Notes: a model not told the origin generated them from the sequence alone. Shown: positions 8,061 to 17,592, counted from the first letter of the stretch. The stretch: 64,000 bases of DNA from Mycobacterium gordonae (GCF_017086405.1 NZ_CP070973.1:992001-1056000); one strand, 5' to 3'. Program-made: numbers and translations.

Positions 8061-10217
8061 CTACGGCATGTTAGCGAATTGGCGCAAGGACTCGATCTGC
8101 AGCGGGTCCAGCGACGGCCGCACTTTTTCCCGAGCCGCGGCCAGGTCCGCCGCGGTGACGTCGGCGGCGTCGATGGAACGGCGCATCGCCGTCAGCGCGG
8201 CCTCACGCAGCAGGGCCACACAGTCCGCCGCGCTGTACCCGTCCAGGCCGGCGGCCACCGCGTCCAGGTCGACGTCGGAGCTCAGCGGAATGGATTTGCC
8301 CGCGGTGCGCAGGATTTCGCGACGTGCATCAGCGTCGGGCGGCTCGACGAACACCAGCCGTTCCAGCCGGCCGGGACGCAGCAGAGCCGGGTCGATCAGA
8401 TCCGGTCGGTTGGTGGCGCCCAGCACGACGACGTCACGCAGCGGATCGATGCCGTCGAGTTCGGTCAGCAGCGCGGCCACCACGCGGTCGGTGACGCCCG
8501 AGTCGAAGCTCTGGCCGCGCCGTGGGGCCAGCGCGTCGACCTCGTCGAGGAATATCAGCGACGGAGCGGAATCCCTTGCCCGCCTGAACAACTCGCGTAC
8601 CGCTTTTTCGGAGGACCCGACCCACTTGTCCATCAGTTCGGAGCCCTTGACGGCGTGCACGCTCAGCTGGCCGGTGCTGGCCAGCGCACGGACCACGAAT
8701 GTCTTGCCGCAGCCCGGCGGACCGTACAGCAGCACTCCGCGTGGTGGGTCGACCCCCAGGCGGGAGAAGGTGTCCGGGTGTTGCAGCGGCCACAGCACCG
8801 CTTCGGTCAGGGCCTGCTTGGCCTCGACCATGTCCCCGACGTCGGCCAACGTAACGCTGCCGACGCTGACCTCTTCGCTGGCCGATCGGGACAGGGGCCT
8901 GATCACCGACAGTGCGCCGATCAGGTCGTCCTGGCTGAGCGTGGGTGGCTGGCCGTCGACGCTGGCCCGCGAGGCTGCCCGCAATGCGGCCTCGCGCATC
9001 AGGGCTGCCAGGTCGGCGACCACGAAACCCGGTGTGCGGGAGGCGATTGCGTCGAGATCGAGATCGGAAGTGGGCACCTTCTTCAGCAACGCCTCCAGCA
9101 GCGCCCGGCGCGTTCCGGCATCGGGTAGCGGCAGCCCCAGCTCGCGATCGCACAGCTCCGGTGAGCGTAGCCGGGCGTCGATCTGGTCGGGGCGCGCGGA
9201 CGTGGCGATCAACGCGACGCCGTCGGTGGCCACGGCCCTGCGCAGTTCGGTGAGGATCAGCGCCGCCACCGGCTCCGGGGTTTCCGGGAGCAGGGCGTCG
9301 ACATCGGTGATCAGCAGCACCCCGCCGCCGTCACCGACCTTCGTGACCGCCGTCGACACGGCCCGCAGCCGGTCTTCGGCGGCCAGCGCGCCGATCGCCG
9401 GACCGTCCAGCTCGACCAGCCTGCGGGCGGCGCACACCGCGCGCACCAGCGTCACCTTGCCGACGCCGGCCGGCCCGGACACCAGGACCCCGAGGTTGGT
9501 GCCCGCGCCCAGGCTCTTGAGCAGGTGCGGCTCGTCGAGGGCCAGCTTGAGCCACTCGGTGAGCTTGGCGGCCTGCGGTTGCGCTCCCTTGAGTTCCTCG
9601 ACCTGCATCTCGGGGGTCGAGACGTCCACCGCCGGAACGACGTGGGATGAGTCGGGTACCGCGGTGCCCCAGCTGACCAGGGTGTTCGGCTGGACGCTGA
9701 CCGGACCCTGCGGGTCTACCCCGGTGACGGTCAATAGTTCGGAAGTCCAGCTGATCCCTACCGAGGAGGCCAGCGCGCGGCTAGCGGTGGACGTCGAGGT
9801 TCCCGGTCCCAGGTCGCGTGGCAATAGGGACACCGCGTCGCCGACCGTCATCACCTTGCCCAGCAGGGCCTGGCGCAGCGTGGCCGAGGACAGCGACCGG
9901 GTGGCCAGCGTCGACCCGCTCAAGGTCACCGTGCGCGCCCCGTACACGGTGACCGCGCTGACGAGCACTTCAGTGCCCTCCCGCAGGCCGGCGTTCGACA
10001 GCGTGACGTCGTCGAGCAGGACGATCCCGATCGGGACGTCGCCGCCGGCCATGCCGGCGACCGCCGCGGTGGTACGAGACCCGGTGAGCGACACCGCGTC
10101 CCACTCCCGAATGCCCAGCGCGACGATGGTGCTCGGGTGCAGTCGCACCACACCGCGGCGCGAGTCGACAGCCGAAGTGTTCAGCCGGGCGGTGAGCGCG
10201 AGGTGGGGTCGGGTCAC
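8061..10217 (-). CDS. AAA+ ATPase with two ATPase domains (Cdc48/VCP-like), Rv0435c homologue
   Basis: 718 residues from a GTG at 10215-10217. Residues 1-~200 form a Cdc48 N-like double-psi barrel region (LHPSTIVALGIREWDAVSLT). Domain D1 has the P-loop SGPAGVGKVTLVRA and Walker B LLITDVDALLPE; both deviate, with Val instead of Thr/Ser after the Lys and Asp-Val instead of Asp-Glu. Domain D2 is canonical: LYGPPGCGKTFVVRA, FLDEVDALAPRRG, GATNRPDLIDPALLRPGRLE with the arginine finger region. So D2 probably does the hydrolysis and D1 may bind nucleotide poorly or play a structural role. Such ATPases unfold or remodel protein complexes in the cytoplasm. It is followed by 73 bases and the PE_PGRS gene, and lies one base after pssA, probably in one transcript with pssA and psd. 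Confidence 0.9.
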   Translation of the reverse strand: MTRPHLALTARLNTSAVDSRRGVVRLHPSTIVALGIREWDAVSLTGSRTTAAVAGMAGGDVPIGIVLLDDVTLSNAGLREGTEVLVSAVTVYGARTVTLSGSTLATRSLSSATLRQALLGKVMTVGDAVSLLPRDLGPGTSTSTASRALASSVGISWTSELLTVTGVDPQGPVSVQPNTLVSWGTAVPDSSHVVPAVDVSTPEMQVEELKGAQPQAAKLTEWLKLALDEPHLLKSLGAGTNLGVLVSGPAGVGKVTLVRAVCAARRLVELDGPAIGALAAEDRLRAVSTAVTKVGDGGGVLLITDVDALLPETPEPVAALILTELRRAVATDGVALIATSARPDQIDARLRSPELCDRELGLPLPDAGTRRALLEALLKKVPTSDLDLDAIASRTPGFVVADLAALMREAALRAASRASVDGQPPTLSQDDLIGALSVIRPLSRSASEEVSVGSVTLADVGDMVEAKQALTEAVLWPLQHPDTFSRLGVDPPRGVLLYGPPGCGKTFVVRALASTGQLSVHAVKGSELMDKWVGSSEKAVRELFRRARDSAPSLIFLDEVDALAPRRGQSFDSGVTDRVVAALLTELDGIDPLRDVVVLGATNRPDLIDPALLRPGRLERLVFVEPPDADARREILRTAGKSIPLSSDVDLDAVAAGLDGYSAADCVALLREAALTAMRRSIDAADVTAADLAAAREKVRPSLDPLQIESLRQFANMP

Positions 10218-10218
10218 G

Positions 10219-11073
10219 TCACCGGCCCGGTTTGCGCAACCCGAGCCGCGCCATCGACCGTCGGTGCGGTTGGGCCCGTCGGGTCGCGCGCCGGGCGGCG
10301 CGTCGTTGTTTGTTGTCGTCTTCCCACGCCTCGGGGTGTTTGGCCAGCCACCGCTTGCTGCGCACCGCGAACGGGATGTGGCACACGTAGGAGATGATGA
10401 TGACCCAGATCAGGATGAAGGGCTCCAGCACCGCCGCCGCGGCCGCGATCGCCAGCACCGCCAGCAGCGGCGCAGCCCAGTTCGGCGGAACCGCGAGGGT
10501 GTGGAACTTCTTCATCGGGATCGCGCTGACCATCAGCAGCGATGTCCCGGTGATCCAGAAGCCCAAAAACCAGATCGAGGTCCACCAGCCCTCGCCGAAC
10601 TGCAGTTTGAGGCCGATTGTTCCGATCATCGACACCGCACCCGCCGGCGCCGGCATGCCGACGAAGTACTCCTTGGCGTAGGGCGGCAGCGTCCCGTCGT
10701 CCTGCTGGGCGTTGTATCTGGCAAGTCGCAGCACCACGCACACCGCATACAGCAACACCACCGCCCAGCCGACCGGCCACTTCGACAACAGAGTCACGTA
10801 GACCACCAGCGCCGGAGTCACCCCGAAGTTCACCGAGTCGGCCAGCGAGTCGATCTCGGCGCCCATCCGGGACTGCGCGTCGAGGATGCGGGCCACCCGC
10901 CCGTCCAGGGCGTCGAGGATGGCGGCCACCGCGATCAGGGCCATCGCCGGGATTGGCTTGTGGTCGAGCGCGAACTTGATCGAGGTGAGACCGGCGCAGA
11001 TGGACAGCACGGTCATGGCGCTGGGCAGCAGGTGCAGCGCCTCGGTGCGGCGAACTCGCGGCTTGTTGATCAT
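10219..11073 (-). CDS. pssA: CDP-diacylglycerol-serine O-phosphatidyltransferase
   Basis: 284 residues starting [20 protein letters not shown]. The open frame extends upstream, but the ATG at 11071-11073 forms an ATGA overlap with the psd stop and matches the length of mycobacterial PssA (Rv0436c). The CDP-alcohol phosphotransferase signature DG-x2-AR-x8-G-x3-D-x3-D is complete as [20 protein letters not shown] followed by LAD. About eight hydrophobic helices follow, and the C-terminus is very basic. It makes phosphatidylserine from CDP-diacylglycerol and serine in the membrane. The next enzyme, Psd, is encoded just upstream, so the two form the phosphatidylethanolamine pathway. Confidence 0.95.
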   Translation of the reverse strand: MINKPRVRRTEALHLLPSAMTVLSICAGLTSIKFALDHKPIPAMALIAVAAILDALDGRVARILDAQSRMGAEIDSLADSVNFGVTPALVVYVTLLSKWPVGWAVVLLYAVCVVLRLARYNAQQDDGTLPPYAKEYFVGMPAPAGAVSMIGTIGLKLQFGEGWWTSIWFLGFWITGTSLLMVSAIPMKKFHTLAVPPNWAAPLLAVLAIAAAAAVLEPFILIWVIIISYVCHIPFAVRSKRWLAKHPEAWEDDNKQRRAARRATRRAQPHRRSMARLGLRKPGR

Positions 11074-11786
11074 GAGAGCTCTGCCAGGACGGTCTCGCCG
11101 CCCAGAGTGCGCTGGTCGAGGCTGACGAGGGGCTGTGCGCCCGGCGGCAGGTAGGTGTCCAGGCGAGAGCCGAACCGGATCAGTCCGTAGGTCTCGCCGA
11201 TGGTCAGCCGGTCGCCGACGTGGGCGTCGCACACGATGCGGCGTGCCACCAGTCCGGCGATCTGCACGACTATGACCTCGGGGCATTCATCTCCGAGGTC
11301 CATCCGGATCCGCACGCTGGTGCGTTCGTTGGCTTCGCTGGCCTCGGGCAGATCGGCGGACAGAAAGCTGCCCGGGCGATGTTGCACGGCGATCACCTCG
11401 CCGCTCACCGGAGCCCGCTGCACGTGTACGTCGAGGATCGACAGGAAGATGCTGATACGGGGCCTGGGTGTGTCACCCATGCTGAGTTCGGCGGGCGGGA
11501 CGGCGGTGTCGATCACGCAGACGGTGCCGTCGGCGGGGGCGACGACGACCCCCGGCCGGGCGGGAGGCACCCGCTTCGGGTGTCGGAAAAAGCCCGCACA
11601 GGCCCCCGCGGCCAGCAGACCGGTCCGGCGCAACCACCGGTGGCGGTACCCGACGGCGGCCAGGGCCAGCCCCGCACCGATGAACGGCCGCCCACCCGGG
11701 TGGATCGGCGGAACGGTGTCCCGCACCAATTCGATGAGGTGCGCGGGACCTTCGGAAGAGCCAGGGCGTCGTGCCACGCGGGTCAT
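11070..11786 (-). CDS. psd: Phosphatidylserine decarboxylase, short (PSD-A/archaeal-type) form
   Basis: 238 residues. The proenzyme cleavage site is [11 protein letters not shown] near the C-terminus: cleavage between Gly and Ser would give a short alpha chain with the pyruvoyl cofactor. [24 protein letters not shown] and [20 protein letters not shown] are the usual family blocks with the catalytic Asp and His residues. Two hydrophobic stretches at about 35-65 give membrane association. It converts phosphatidylserine to phosphatidylethanolamine and is first in the psd-pssA-ATPase unit, facing away from the MFS gene across a 69-base divergent spacer. Confidence 0.95.
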   Translation of the reverse strand: MTRVARRPGSSEGPAHLIELVRDTVPPIHPGGRPFIGAGLALAAVGYRHRWLRRTGLLAAGACAGFFRHPKRVPPARPGVVVAPADGTVCVIDTAVPPAELSMGDTPRPRISIFLSILDVHVQRAPVSGEVIAVQHRPGSFLSADLPEASEANERTSVRIRMDLGDECPEVIVVQIAGLVARRIVCDAHVGDRLTIGETYGLIRFGSRLDTYLPPGAQPLVSLDQRTLGGETVLAELS

Positions 11787-11855
11787 CTTACGTATGCGCC
11801 TTCGGGTGGCGCGGTTCGTTAGGCCCCGCGGAGGGAAAGCAGACGACTAGCCTGC

Positions 11856-13058
11856 TTGCTCGAGGAGTTTGACATTCCAACCCCACCCACCCGATCCCGT
11901 GCCGCCGTGCAACTGCGGCGGGCAAAGGTCGGCGTCACCGCGACGTTCGTCGCTCATGCCGTCGTGTTCTCGTCGTGGGCGGCCCACATCCCCCAGGTGA
12001 AGGCGGCTCTCGGGCTGTCCGACGGGGCACTGGGCACCGCCCTGTTCGGTGCGCCGCTCGGGTCGGTGGCCGCGACGCTGTTCAGCCACTGGGCGTTGCC
12101 CCGGTGGGGCAGTCGCCGACTGGTGCCCGTCATGGTGGCCGGGTATTCCCTGGCGGCGATGATGGTGGGGCTGTCCGGTTCCGGGTTGTGGCTGTTTGTG
12201 ACCCTGATGGTGTGGGGATGGTTCCAGGGCGCCCTGGATGTCGCGATGAACACCCAGGCCGGCACCGTCGAACGATTGGCGGGGGCCCCGGTCATGGCCC
12301 GGTTTCACGGCATGTGGAGTGTCGGCGCTCTGGTGGGGGCGGTGATCGGGGCGGCCTGTGTGAGCGTGGGAGTCGGGCTGGAACCGCAGTTGGTGGTGCT
12401 GGGGGCGGTTGTGGTGATCGTGGTGGGTCCACTCACCCGGCAGCTGGTCCCGGATCAGGCCGTGGCCGAGGCCGCCCCGGACCGGGGGAGGATCTGGACA
12501 CCCACCGTGGCGATCCTGGCCGTCGTGGCGTTCGCTTCCTTCCTGTGTGAGGGCGCCGCTACCGACTGGTCGGCCAACTACCTGCACGACGTCGTCGGCG
12601 CCGGGGCAGGGGTGGCGGCGCTGAGCTATGCCGCTTACACCCTGGCGATGGTGCTTGTCCGCTTCGGCGCGATGCGCCTGCATGCCAGGGTGCCGGCGCG
12701 CCGGTTGCTGCCGGCGCTGGCCGTGCTCGCCGCCGTCGGCATGAGCCTCACCCTTGCCGCCGGCGATCCGGTGACCAGCGTCATCGGTTTCGCCGGTCTG
12801 GGCGCGGGGGTGGCGCTGTTGGTGCCCACGGCGTTCAGCGCGGCCTATTCGGCGGGCGGCGGGGGATCGGCGATCGCCCTGGTCGCCGCGACCGGCTGGG
12901 TGGGCTACCTGCTGGGACCGCCGCTGATCGGCCACCTGGCGCAGTGGGTTGGGCTCTCGGCGGCGCTGGTCACCATTCCGGTGGTGATCTCTCTTGCGGC
13001 GGTAGCGATCGCGGCTACCTCCGCGTTCGACGCGGCCGACGAATTCCACCGGGCTTAG
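11856..13058 (+). CDS. MFS transporter, 12-helix, function unknown
   Basis: About 400 residues with 10-12 hydrophobic helices. SSWAAHIPQVKAALGLSDGALG and the loop RWGSRRLVPVM, equivalent to the MFS GxxxDRxGRR motif, identify the superfamily; the pattern resembles the inner-membrane YbjJ/FucP-like MFS group. The start is unsettled. TTG at 11856 gives the longest form. GTG at 11907 removes a hydrophilic lead. The only good Shine-Dalgarno, GAGGAG at 11862-11867, is six bases before an in-frame ATT at 11874. The 3' end overlaps moeA2 by four bases, tail to tail. No substrate can be named. Confidence 0.85.
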   Translation: MLEEFDIPTPPTRSRAAVQLRRAKVGVTATFVAHAVVFSSWAAHIPQVKAALGLSDGALGTALFGAPLGSVAATLFSHWALPRWGSRRLVPVMVAGYSLAAMMVGLSGSGLWLFVTLMVWGWFQGALDVAMNTQAGTVERLAGAPVMARFHGMWSVGALVGAVIGAACVSVGVGLEPQLVVLGAVVVIVVGPLTRQLVPDQAVAEAAPDRGRIWTPTVAILAVVAFASFLCEGAATDWSANYLHDVVGAGAGVAALSYAAYTLAMVLVRFGAMRLHARVPARRLLPALAVLAAVGMSLTLAAGDPVTSVIGFAGLGAGVALLVPTAFSAAYSAGGGGSAIALVAATGWVGYLLGPPLIGHLAQWVGLSAALVTIPVVISLAAVAIAATSAFDAADEFHRA

Positions 13059-14269
13059 CTCAGATCCCACACCTGCAACTCGGTCCCGGCCGGCACCTCC
13101 ACCACGTCCTCCGCAATGTCCAGTAGCGCGTTGGCCGAGGCCAACCAGCGCAGATGGTGCGACGCGGGTGGTCCGTAACTGGTCACCCGGCCCGCGGCAG
13201 CATCCAAAATGGCGCGCCGGAACTGCCGCTTGCCGCGCGGCGAAGTCACCGCCTCGGTGAGCACCGCGGTGCGCTTCGGCCGCTGCGGGTTCGGCAGGCC
13301 CATGGCCGCGCGCAGCGCGGGGCGCAAGAACACCTCGAAGGAGACCAGCGCGCTGACCGGGTTGCCGGGCAGCGTGACGATCGGTGTCCCGGCCACTCGC
13401 CCGGCGCCTTGCGGCATACCGGGCTGCATCGCCACCTTCACGAACTGGACGCCCTGATCGCCCTGCAGGCCGTCGCGACCGAAGGCGTCCTTGACCACCT
13501 CGTAGGCGCCGGCGCTGACGCCTCCGCTGCTGATGATCAGGTCCGCGTCGGGCGCATAGTCGTCCAGGACCGCGGTGAACTGCGCGACGTCGTCACCTGC
13601 GGTGGCGGTGGCGACCACGTCGGCACCGGCCTCCCGAACGGCGGCGGCCAGCATGATCCCGTTGGATTCGTAGATCTGCCCGGGCCTCAGCTCGAGGCCG
13701 GGTTTCACCAGTTCTGAGCCGGTGGAGATCACCAGCACGCGTTGCCGCGGGAGCACGGGCAACTCGGCCAGCCCGAGCGCCGCGAGCAGGCCGAGCGCGG
13801 CCGGTGTGACCACCTCGCCGCCGCTGAGCACGGTGGTGCCGGCGTCGACGTCCTCACCAGTGCGGCGGATGTGCTTGCCCGACTCGGAATGCTGCCGGAT
13901 CTGCACCGAATGCACGCCGCCGTCGGTCGCTTCCACCGGCACGATCGCCGTCGCTCCGGCCGGAAGCGGCGCGCCGGTCATGATCCGGTGCGCGGTGCCC
14001 GGCTGCAGCGTCAGTTCGTCGGTTCGGCCTGCGGGTATGTCTTCGACGACCGGCAGCACCACCGGCCGCTCGGGAGTCGCGCCCGCGGTGTCCTCGGCGC
14101 GCACCGCGTAACCGTCCATCGCGGAGTTGTCGAAGACCGGCAGGGACAGCGGCGCGACGACGTCATCGGCCAGCACCAGGCCCAGAGTGTCGGCCAGCGC
14201 GAGGGTGACGGCCGGGCGGGCGGCGATCATTTCCGCGATCACGCGCTGATGTTCGGTGACGGAACGCAT
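13055..14269 (-). CDS. moeA2: Molybdopterin molybdenumtransferase MoeA
   Basis: 404 residues, the usual MoeA length. The N-terminal linker domain has PVFDNSAMDGYAVRAED and the H-R-I-M-T-G-A-P motif (HRIMTGAPLPAGA). The central MoCF domain has VLVISTGSEL, SNGIMLAA and SSGGVSAGAYEVVKDA. The C-terminal domain contains TLPGNPVSALVSFEVFLRP. It inserts molybdate into adenylylated molybdopterin in the cytoplasm. Its synteny with the short-chain dehydrogenase upstream (one base gap) and with pssA/psd corresponds to Rv0438c. The stop overlaps the stop of the convergent MFS gene. Confidence 0.95.
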   Translation of the reverse strand: MRSVTEHQRVIAEMIAARPAVTLALADTLGLVLADDVVAPLSLPVFDNSAMDGYAVRAEDTAGATPERPVVLPVVEDIPAGRTDELTLQPGTAHRIMTGAPLPAGATAIVPVEATDGGVHSVQIRQHSESGKHIRRTGEDVDAGTTVLSGGEVVTPAALGLLAALGLAELPVLPRQRVLVISTGSELVKPGLELRPGQIYESNGIMLAAAVREAGADVVATATAGDDVAQFTAVLDDYAPDADLIISSGGVSAGAYEVVKDAFGRDGLQGDQGVQFVKVAMQPGMPQGAGRVAGTPIVTLPGNPVSALVSFEVFLRPALRAAMGLPNPQRPKRTAVLTEAVTSPRGKRQFRRAILDAAAGRVTSYGPPASHHLRWLASANALLDIAEDVVEVPAGTELQVWDLS

Positions 14270-14270
14270 G

Positions 14271-15194
14271 TCAGACCGGGAACTTCACGCCGGTGAGTTC
14301 CTCGGAGACGCTCCACAGCCGGCGCTGCAGTTGCGCGTCGTGTGACTGCGGGCTGGACTGCACCAGCTTCGGGTGGCCCCGTTGCTCCCCGAGGCCGTCG
14401 GGTCCGTAGTACTGCCCACCCTGCGCCGTCGGATCGGTGGCCGCCCGCAATGTCGGCAGCGCTCCGGCCTCTGCGCTCTGAAACAGCAGCGGCGCCAAGG
14501 CATTCAGCGGCCGCAGGATGCGTGGAACGTTGCGGGCCAGTTCGGTGGCCGACCCGCCCGGGTGCGCGGCGACAGCGGCGGTGGGGGCGGCGGCGGCGGA
14601 CAGCCGCCGTTGCAGCTCGTAGGTGAACAGCAGATTTGCCAGCTTGGACTGCCCGTACGCGCCGATTCTGCTGTAGCTGCGTTCCCACTGCAGGTCGTCG
14701 AAGTGGATCGCGGCGCGCATGCGGTGGCCCAGGCTGCTGACCGTCACCACTCGGGAGCCGCGCACCCCGAGCAGGTGGTCGAGCAGCAGACCGGTGAACG
14801 CGAAGTGGCCGAGATGGTTGGTGCCGAACTGCAACTCGAAGCCATCGGCGGTGAGTTCCTTGGGCGTCCACATCACCCCGGCGTTGTTGATCAGCAGGTC
14901 GATGCGCGGGTAGGCACTGCGCAGCTCCTCGGCGGCGCGGCGGATTGAGGTCAGAGAGCTGAGGTCGAGCTGCGTCAGCGTGACGTCCGCGTCCGATTTG
15001 GCGGCGACGATGCGGGACAGTGCGGCGTTGCCTTTCTCCAGATTGCGGACGGCCAGCACGACGCGGGCGCCGTGGAAGGCGAGCGCGGCGGCCGTGTGAT
15101 AGCCCAACCCGGTGTTGGCACCGGTGACGACGACGGTGCGGTCGCGCTGATCGGGGATGTCGGCTGCCGACCACTTGGGAGGCTGGTTGGTCAT
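14271..15194 (-). CDS. Short-chain dehydrogenase/reductase (Rv0439c homologue)
   Basis: 307 residues. The N-terminal Rossmann motif is VVVTGANTGLGYHTAAALA (TGxxxGxG), NNAG is present as LLINNAGVM, the catalytic Ser is in VVTVSSLGHRM and the catalytic Tyr-Lys pair is YGQSKLAN. This is the retinol-dehydrogenase-like branch of classical SDRs, using NAD(P)H on an unknown alcohol or ketone. The ATG at 15192-15194 is well placed. The stop is one base before the moeA2 start, so the two are probably cotranscribed, although a functional link is not evident. Confidence 0.9.
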   Translation of the reverse strand: MTNQPPKWSAADIPDQRDRTVVVTGANTGLGYHTAAALAFHGARVVLAVRNLEKGNAALSRIVAAKSDADVTLTQLDLSSLTSIRRAAEELRSAYPRIDLLINNAGVMWTPKELTADGFELQFGTNHLGHFAFTGLLLDHLLGVRGSRVVTVSSLGHRMRAAIHFDDLQWERSYSRIGAYGQSKLANLLFTYELQRRLSAAAAPTAAVAAHPGGSATELARNVPRILRPLNALAPLLFQSAEAGALPTLRAATDPTAQGGQYYGPDGLGEQRGHPKLVQSSPQSHDAQLQRRLWSVSEELTGVKFPV

Positions 15195-15260
15195 GGCCTC
15201 AACTTACTCACCCCGGCGGCCCCGGCAGTGGGGCGGCGGACGCCCGGTAACGTTGAGAAC

Positions 15261-15542
15261 GTGATTACCGGTCTGGCGTGCTCCTGTGCGTGCGTGCCCG
15301 ACCGTGCGGCCGCCGGCGCGTTCTATCGGGACGTATCGGGCCTGCGTGTGCTCTCGCCGCCGCGTGCCATGGCCGGTAACGCCATTCGCGACGGCATCGG
15401 CGAACTGGTGTCCGATCCGACCAAGAAGGTCGGCCGGGCCCTGGAGCGCACCTGTTGGTTCGTCGACCCCAGGGGCGTGGTGTTCACTCTCGAGCAGAAC
15501 AGCCGATCCGGACGACCGTACCTCGCGCGATCGGGGGCATGA
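15261..15542 (+). CDS. Small VOC/glyoxalase-like protein coupled to the monooxygenase
   Basis: 93 residues from a GTG at 15261. The frame is open further upstream but overlaps the divergent SDR gene. AAAGAFYRDVSGLRVLSP resembles the start of a VOC (glyoxalase/bleomycin-resistance) module, and CWFVDPRGVVFTLEQNS resembles its closing DPxGxxxEL strand. The whole is shorter than a typical VOC domain of about 120 residues, so it could be a minimal or decayed copy. Its stop overlaps the next start as ATGA, which argues that it is translated. Function unknown. Confidence 0.5.
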   Translation: MITGLACSCACVPDRAAAGAFYRDVSGLRVLSPPRAMAGNAIRDGIGELVSDPTKKVGRALERTCWFVDPRGVVFTLEQNSRSGRPYLARSGA

Positions 15543-16981
15543 TGTCCCCAAGAATCACCGTGGGTGTCATCGGCGCGGGCGCCGGTGGCATTGCCATGGG
15601 CATCCAACTCGCCGCCGGTGGTTACGACTTCACCATCTTCGACCGCGCCGACGGCTTCGGCGGGACGTGGCGGCACAACACCTTCCCGGGCGCGGCCTGC
15701 GATGTGCCGTCGCACCTGTACTCCTACTCGTTCGCGCTCAACCCGCGCTGGAGCAAGACCTACGCGAATCAGCCGGAGATCCTGGCTTATCTGGAGAACG
15801 TCGCCGCTACCCACGGCCTCGGCCCCCACCTGCGGCCGCACACCGCGATCGCTGGTGTGCGATGGTCGGATGACTCGAAGCGCTGGACACTGACAACCGC
15901 CGGCGGTCGCCAATACGACTTCGACGTCGTGGTGAGTGCGGTCGGGATGCTCGATGTGCCTAACGTTCCGAATATTCCGGGGGCGCAGCGGTTTCGGGGC
16001 CGGCAGTTCCACTCCGCCCGCTGGGACCACAGCAGGTCGACGGCCGGGGAGAGGGTCGCCTCCATCGGCACCGGTGCCAGTGCGGTGCAGTACGTCCCCG
16101 CGATCGCGCGAGACACCGCCCACCTCACCGTGTTTCAGCGCACCCCGATCTGGATCGCGCCCCGATTCGACTTCCCCTTCAGCCCGGCGCAACAGGAGGA
16201 GTTCGAACGTCACCCCGAGATGGCGCAGAAGCTGCGCGACGAGGCGTTCGAGGCTTACGAGTCGGCCAGCTTCGACGTCGACGCCGCTCAGACCCGTGAG
16301 GCAACCGAACTCGCCAGGAATTACCTGGCACGCAAGGTGGCCGACCCCGAACTGCGGGCCAAGCTGACGCCGGATTACCCGGCCGGATGCAAACGGCCCT
16401 TGATGTCGCGGGAGTGGTACCCGACCTTCGCCTTGCCCAACGTTCGTCTGGAGACCACCGCCATCGCGGAGCTGACCGAGCACGGCGTGCGCACCGTCGA
16501 CGGCGTCGAACACCGTGTCGACACCGTCATCTACGGCACCGGGTTCAAGGCCGCCGATTATCTGGACAGCATCGAGGTGTTCGGAAGCGGCGGCCGGCAG
16601 CTGCGCGAGGACTGGCGTGACGGCGCCGAGGCCTATCTCGGCACCCTGGTCAGCGGATATCCGAATTTCTTCGTTCTATACGGCCCCAACACCAACGGAG
16701 TCAACTCCATCATCTACATCCACGAGATACAGACCACCTTCATCCGCCGTCTCCTCGATCTCATGGGCGGGCGGGGCGCCCGCACGGTCGAGGTGACCGC
16801 AGGCGCGCAGCGGCGCTACAACGACGAGCTGCAGGCCGCGATGACCGGGAAGGTCTGGTTGGCCTGCACCAACTACTTCCGTCATCCCAGCGGAAAGGTC
16901 GTCACCCAACTGCCCTACAGCGGCCGCGAGTTCTTCGAGCGGACCCGCACGCCGGTCGCCGGCGACTACGTGCTGAGTTGA
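15539..16981 (+). CDS. FAD-dependent Baeyer-Villiger/FMO-type monooxygenase
   Basis: 480 residues from the ATG at 15539 (ATGA overlap with the preceding stop); an ATG three bases later is equally possible. The first dinucleotide fold is VGVIGAGAGGIAMGIQLAA, with GFGGTWRHNTFPGAACDVPSH typical of class B flavin monooxygenases. The fingerprint FxGxxxHxxxW appears as FRGRQFHSARW, the second NADPH-binding fold as IGTGASAVQYVPAIA, and the late YGTGF motif is present. Such enzymes use NADPH and O2 to turn ketones into esters or to oxidise heteroatoms. Several paralogues exist in mycobacteria, so the substrate cannot be named. A frameshifted cupin gene follows on the other strand. Confidence 0.9.
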   Translation: MMSPRITVGVIGAGAGGIAMGIQLAAGGYDFTIFDRADGFGGTWRHNTFPGAACDVPSHLYSYSFALNPRWSKTYANQPEILAYLENVAATHGLGPHLRPHTAIAGVRWSDDSKRWTLTTAGGRQYDFDVVVSAVGMLDVPNVPNIPGAQRFRGRQFHSARWDHSRSTAGERVASIGTGASAVQYVPAIARDTAHLTVFQRTPIWIAPRFDFPFSPAQQEEFERHPEMAQKLRDEAFEAYESASFDVDAAQTREATELARNYLARKVADPELRAKLTPDYPAGCKRPLMSREWYPTFALPNVRLETTAIAELTEHGVRTVDGVEHRVDTVIYGTGFKAADYLDSIEVFGSGGRQLREDWRDGAEAYLGTLVSGYPNFFVLYGPNTNGVNSIIYIHEIQTTFIRRLLDLMGGRGARTVEVTAGAQRRYNDELQAAMTGKVWLACTNYFRHPSGKVVTQLPYSGREFFERTRTPVAGDYVLS

Positions 16982-17001
16982 TGCTCGCGGGGGTTTCGGG
17001 G

Positions 17002-17495
17002 CTAGTCCACGAGGTGGTTGTCGTGTGCCGCGAACCACTCGCGGCGCTCGTCGTCGGTCATGTCCGCCAGTGCGGATAAACCCTCGAAGTAAGCCTCGCG
17101 CGGGGCGCCCGGGGAGAAGAGGATCAGAATCGACGCAGGCTCGTCCACCTCGTTGCGGAATCCGTGGATGCCGCCGGGGGCACGTAGAGAAAGTCGCTCT
17201 GGTGGCCGTCGACCCAGTCCCGGCCGTCGTAGAGCCGCATGGTCCCCGACAGCACGAAGAAGGCCTCGGACATCGCGCGGTGGTAGTGCGGGCCCGGGCC
17301 GCCTCCGGCCGGTGCGATGTCGACCCGGTACAGACCGTAGTCGCCGTCGGTGGCCTGCTGTGTGGCCAGGTAGTGGTAGGCGACGCCGAAGTTCTCGTAA
17401 TCCGGCGCTTCGTCGGCCCGTTTGAGCCACGCGCTGACCTCCGGTTCCGCTTGGGTGTAGCGCGGGTTGGGGTAGGGCGGGACGACCAGCGACAT
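17002..17495 (-). pseudogene. Cupin-domain protein with a single-base frameshift
   Basis: Start ATG at 17493-17495. The first cupin motif is intact as GPHYHRAMSEAFFVLSG (HxH, then Glu and Gly). The frame then reads SDFLYVPP and falls into an unrelated tail. Inserting one C in the C5 run at 17176-17180 restores DFLYVPPGGIHGFRNE, the second cupin motif with PxGGxH and Asn, and continues to the TAG at 17002 for a total of about 164 residues. The restored protein would be a single-domain, probably metal-binding, cupin. The defect is either a genuine inactivating mutation or a homopolymer miscall. Confidence 0.8.
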
Positions 17496-17592
17496 CTGTT
17501 CAGTCTGACGCCCTCGGGGATCCCACGTCACGGTTGGGCGCCTCCGGGTGCCTCGGCTTCGCTTATGCCGAGGGCGAACGTCGCTAGCCGAC

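Noticed and set aside
7963..11154. 1063-residue frame on the plus strand
   Set aside because: Antisense to the ATPase, pssA and psd genes; composition is Ser/Arg-rich and no domain is visible.
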